Shown here one piece after another: positions 63,533 to 64,000 of a stretch of 64,000 nt of DNA. The notes below the pieces were generated by a model. That model was not told the DNA's origin. It saw only the letters and a program-made list of their open reading frames with translations, and searched no databases. Positions within the stretch are counted from its first letter, which is position 1; every line of letters starts with the position of its first letter. This stretch comes from Hyphomicrobium sp. (GTDB taxonomy: Bacteria > Pseudomonadota > Alphaproteobacteria > Rhizobiales > Hyphomicrobiaceae). The position numbers and the translations under genes are program-made. The stretch is taken from the NCBI GenBank assembly GCA_016793445.1, contig JAEUME010000018.1, forward strand, positions 418,071-482,070, read 5' to 3'.

Positions 63533-64000
63533 TCCCAGGCTCCATGCGACGTATGCCTTCTGCGATCAGTACAGCATAGATCGACAAGACAAATCCCGAC
63601 AACATATTCACGCTGACCAGGGCCGCAGCGACCTGGGCGATGGCGGGATCGAACACCCAGGTCAGCATGCGCTCGACAATGTCGTCGAATGTCTGCTTGA
63701 GCAGGAACAGGAATTCGCTCGCCTGCTCCATGGTGGGCCGGTCCGGCATCTCAAACGTTGCCCGCCGAGCCAGTTCGCTGAATCCCGGCGCAGGCAAGAG
63801 CGACTGCCCCACCGAAAAGATGACACCCAGCGGCGCGGCAAGCCGGAAATACCCCCAGCGCAACGGGCGGGCCTTCATCGTCGACGTCAGCCATCGTACG
63901 ATCTGCACACCTAAAAACAGCGTGAAGGCAAAAATGCCGGCCACCCAGCCGAGGCGATCGGCGTCCGTGCCCAGAAACGTCAGAAGTCCGACGACCCCCG
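63525..64000 (-). CDS. Multi-pass membrane protein, 5' part cut by window edge
   Basis: I do not recognise this protein. The frame is open from the right edge to the stop at 63525, 158 codons, so the start is outside the window. It has at least three hydrophobic segments (near GWVAGIFAFTLFLGVQIVRW, AAPLGVIFSVGQSLL, and a C-terminal LSGFVLSIYAVLIAEGIRR). The hydrophilic loop between the last two contains ARRATFEMPDRPTMEQASEF. An internal GTG at 63944 could be read as a start but upstream codons continue the helix. The overlap with the rhodanese gene points to joint expression. Confidence 0.6.
   Translation of the reverse strand, partial: GVVGLLTFLGTDADRLGWVAGIFAFTLFLGVQIVRWLTSTMKARPLRWGYFRLAAPLGVIFSVGQSLLPAPGFSELARRATFEMPDRPTMEQASEFLFLLKQTFDDIVERMLTWVFDPAIAQVAAALVSVNMLSGFVLSIYAVLIAEGIRRMEPGNV

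Overview
The window reads as ordinary chromosome of an alphaproteobacterium of the Hyphomicrobiales (Rhizobiales) type. It is GC-rich and densely packed. Several genes or arrangements are typical of this group: a Tat-exported SoxY and a flavocytochrome c flavoprotein, a rhizobial-type porin, an LpxL-like acyltransferase beside a dedicated ACP/ketosynthase pair, a DUF2232 protein inside the rpsF-rpsR-rplI cluster, and lptF-lptG-lptD-surA-pdxA-rsmA in one run. The soxY/fccB pair suggests a sulfur-oxidising relative of Hyphomicrobium, but genus cannot be fixed from here.

Layout. At 1-1904 a truncated soxY diverges from the sulfide dehydrogenase flavoprotein gene. At 1960-3299 lies cbpA-cbpM. At 3400-9538 is a beta-oxidation operon (fadE, fadJ-like, fadI-like), headed by a perfect 33-bp palindrome and closed by a strong terminator. 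It is followed by a cyclopropane synthase gene and, convergent to it, fadD with a MerR regulator gene resembling LiuR. At 13658-17877 are a second ACP, a NodE-like ketosynthase, a cyclophilin-like protein, a CAU tRNA, a SIMPL-domain protein and an LpxL-like acyltransferase. At 18054-28889 are a UbiH-type hydroxylase, a porin, ferredoxin-NADP reductase, thrS, an EamA transporter, a C-type cytochrome and several unknown small exported proteins.

From 29032 to 42607 nearly everything is on the minus strand: an SDR, purF, cvpA, radA, alr, dnaB, a second cyclopropane synthase, rplI, a DUF2232 protein, rpsR, rpsF and an LtaS-like sulfatase-fold enzyme. At 42955-44475 is pepA, divergent from the lipopolysaccharide-export and outer-membrane operon (44943-53314). 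At 53330-60409, on the minus strand, lie gmk, yicC, mltG, fabF, acpP, fabG and fabD. The right end holds a DUF808 protein, two unknown small proteins, a palindromic intergenic repeat, a rhodanese and a membrane protein cut by the window edge.

The main functional theme is lipid and envelope: fatty-acid degradation and synthesis, cyclopropanation, lipid A acylation, LPS export, porin and peptidoglycan enzymes. I saw no CRISPR array, insertion sequence, prophage, toxin-antitoxin pair, defence island or biosynthetic cluster. I do not find a clear previously undescribed system. The best leads are the fad operator with its possible LiuR-like regulator, the orphan ACP/ketosynthase pair, and the uncharacterised exported proteins.
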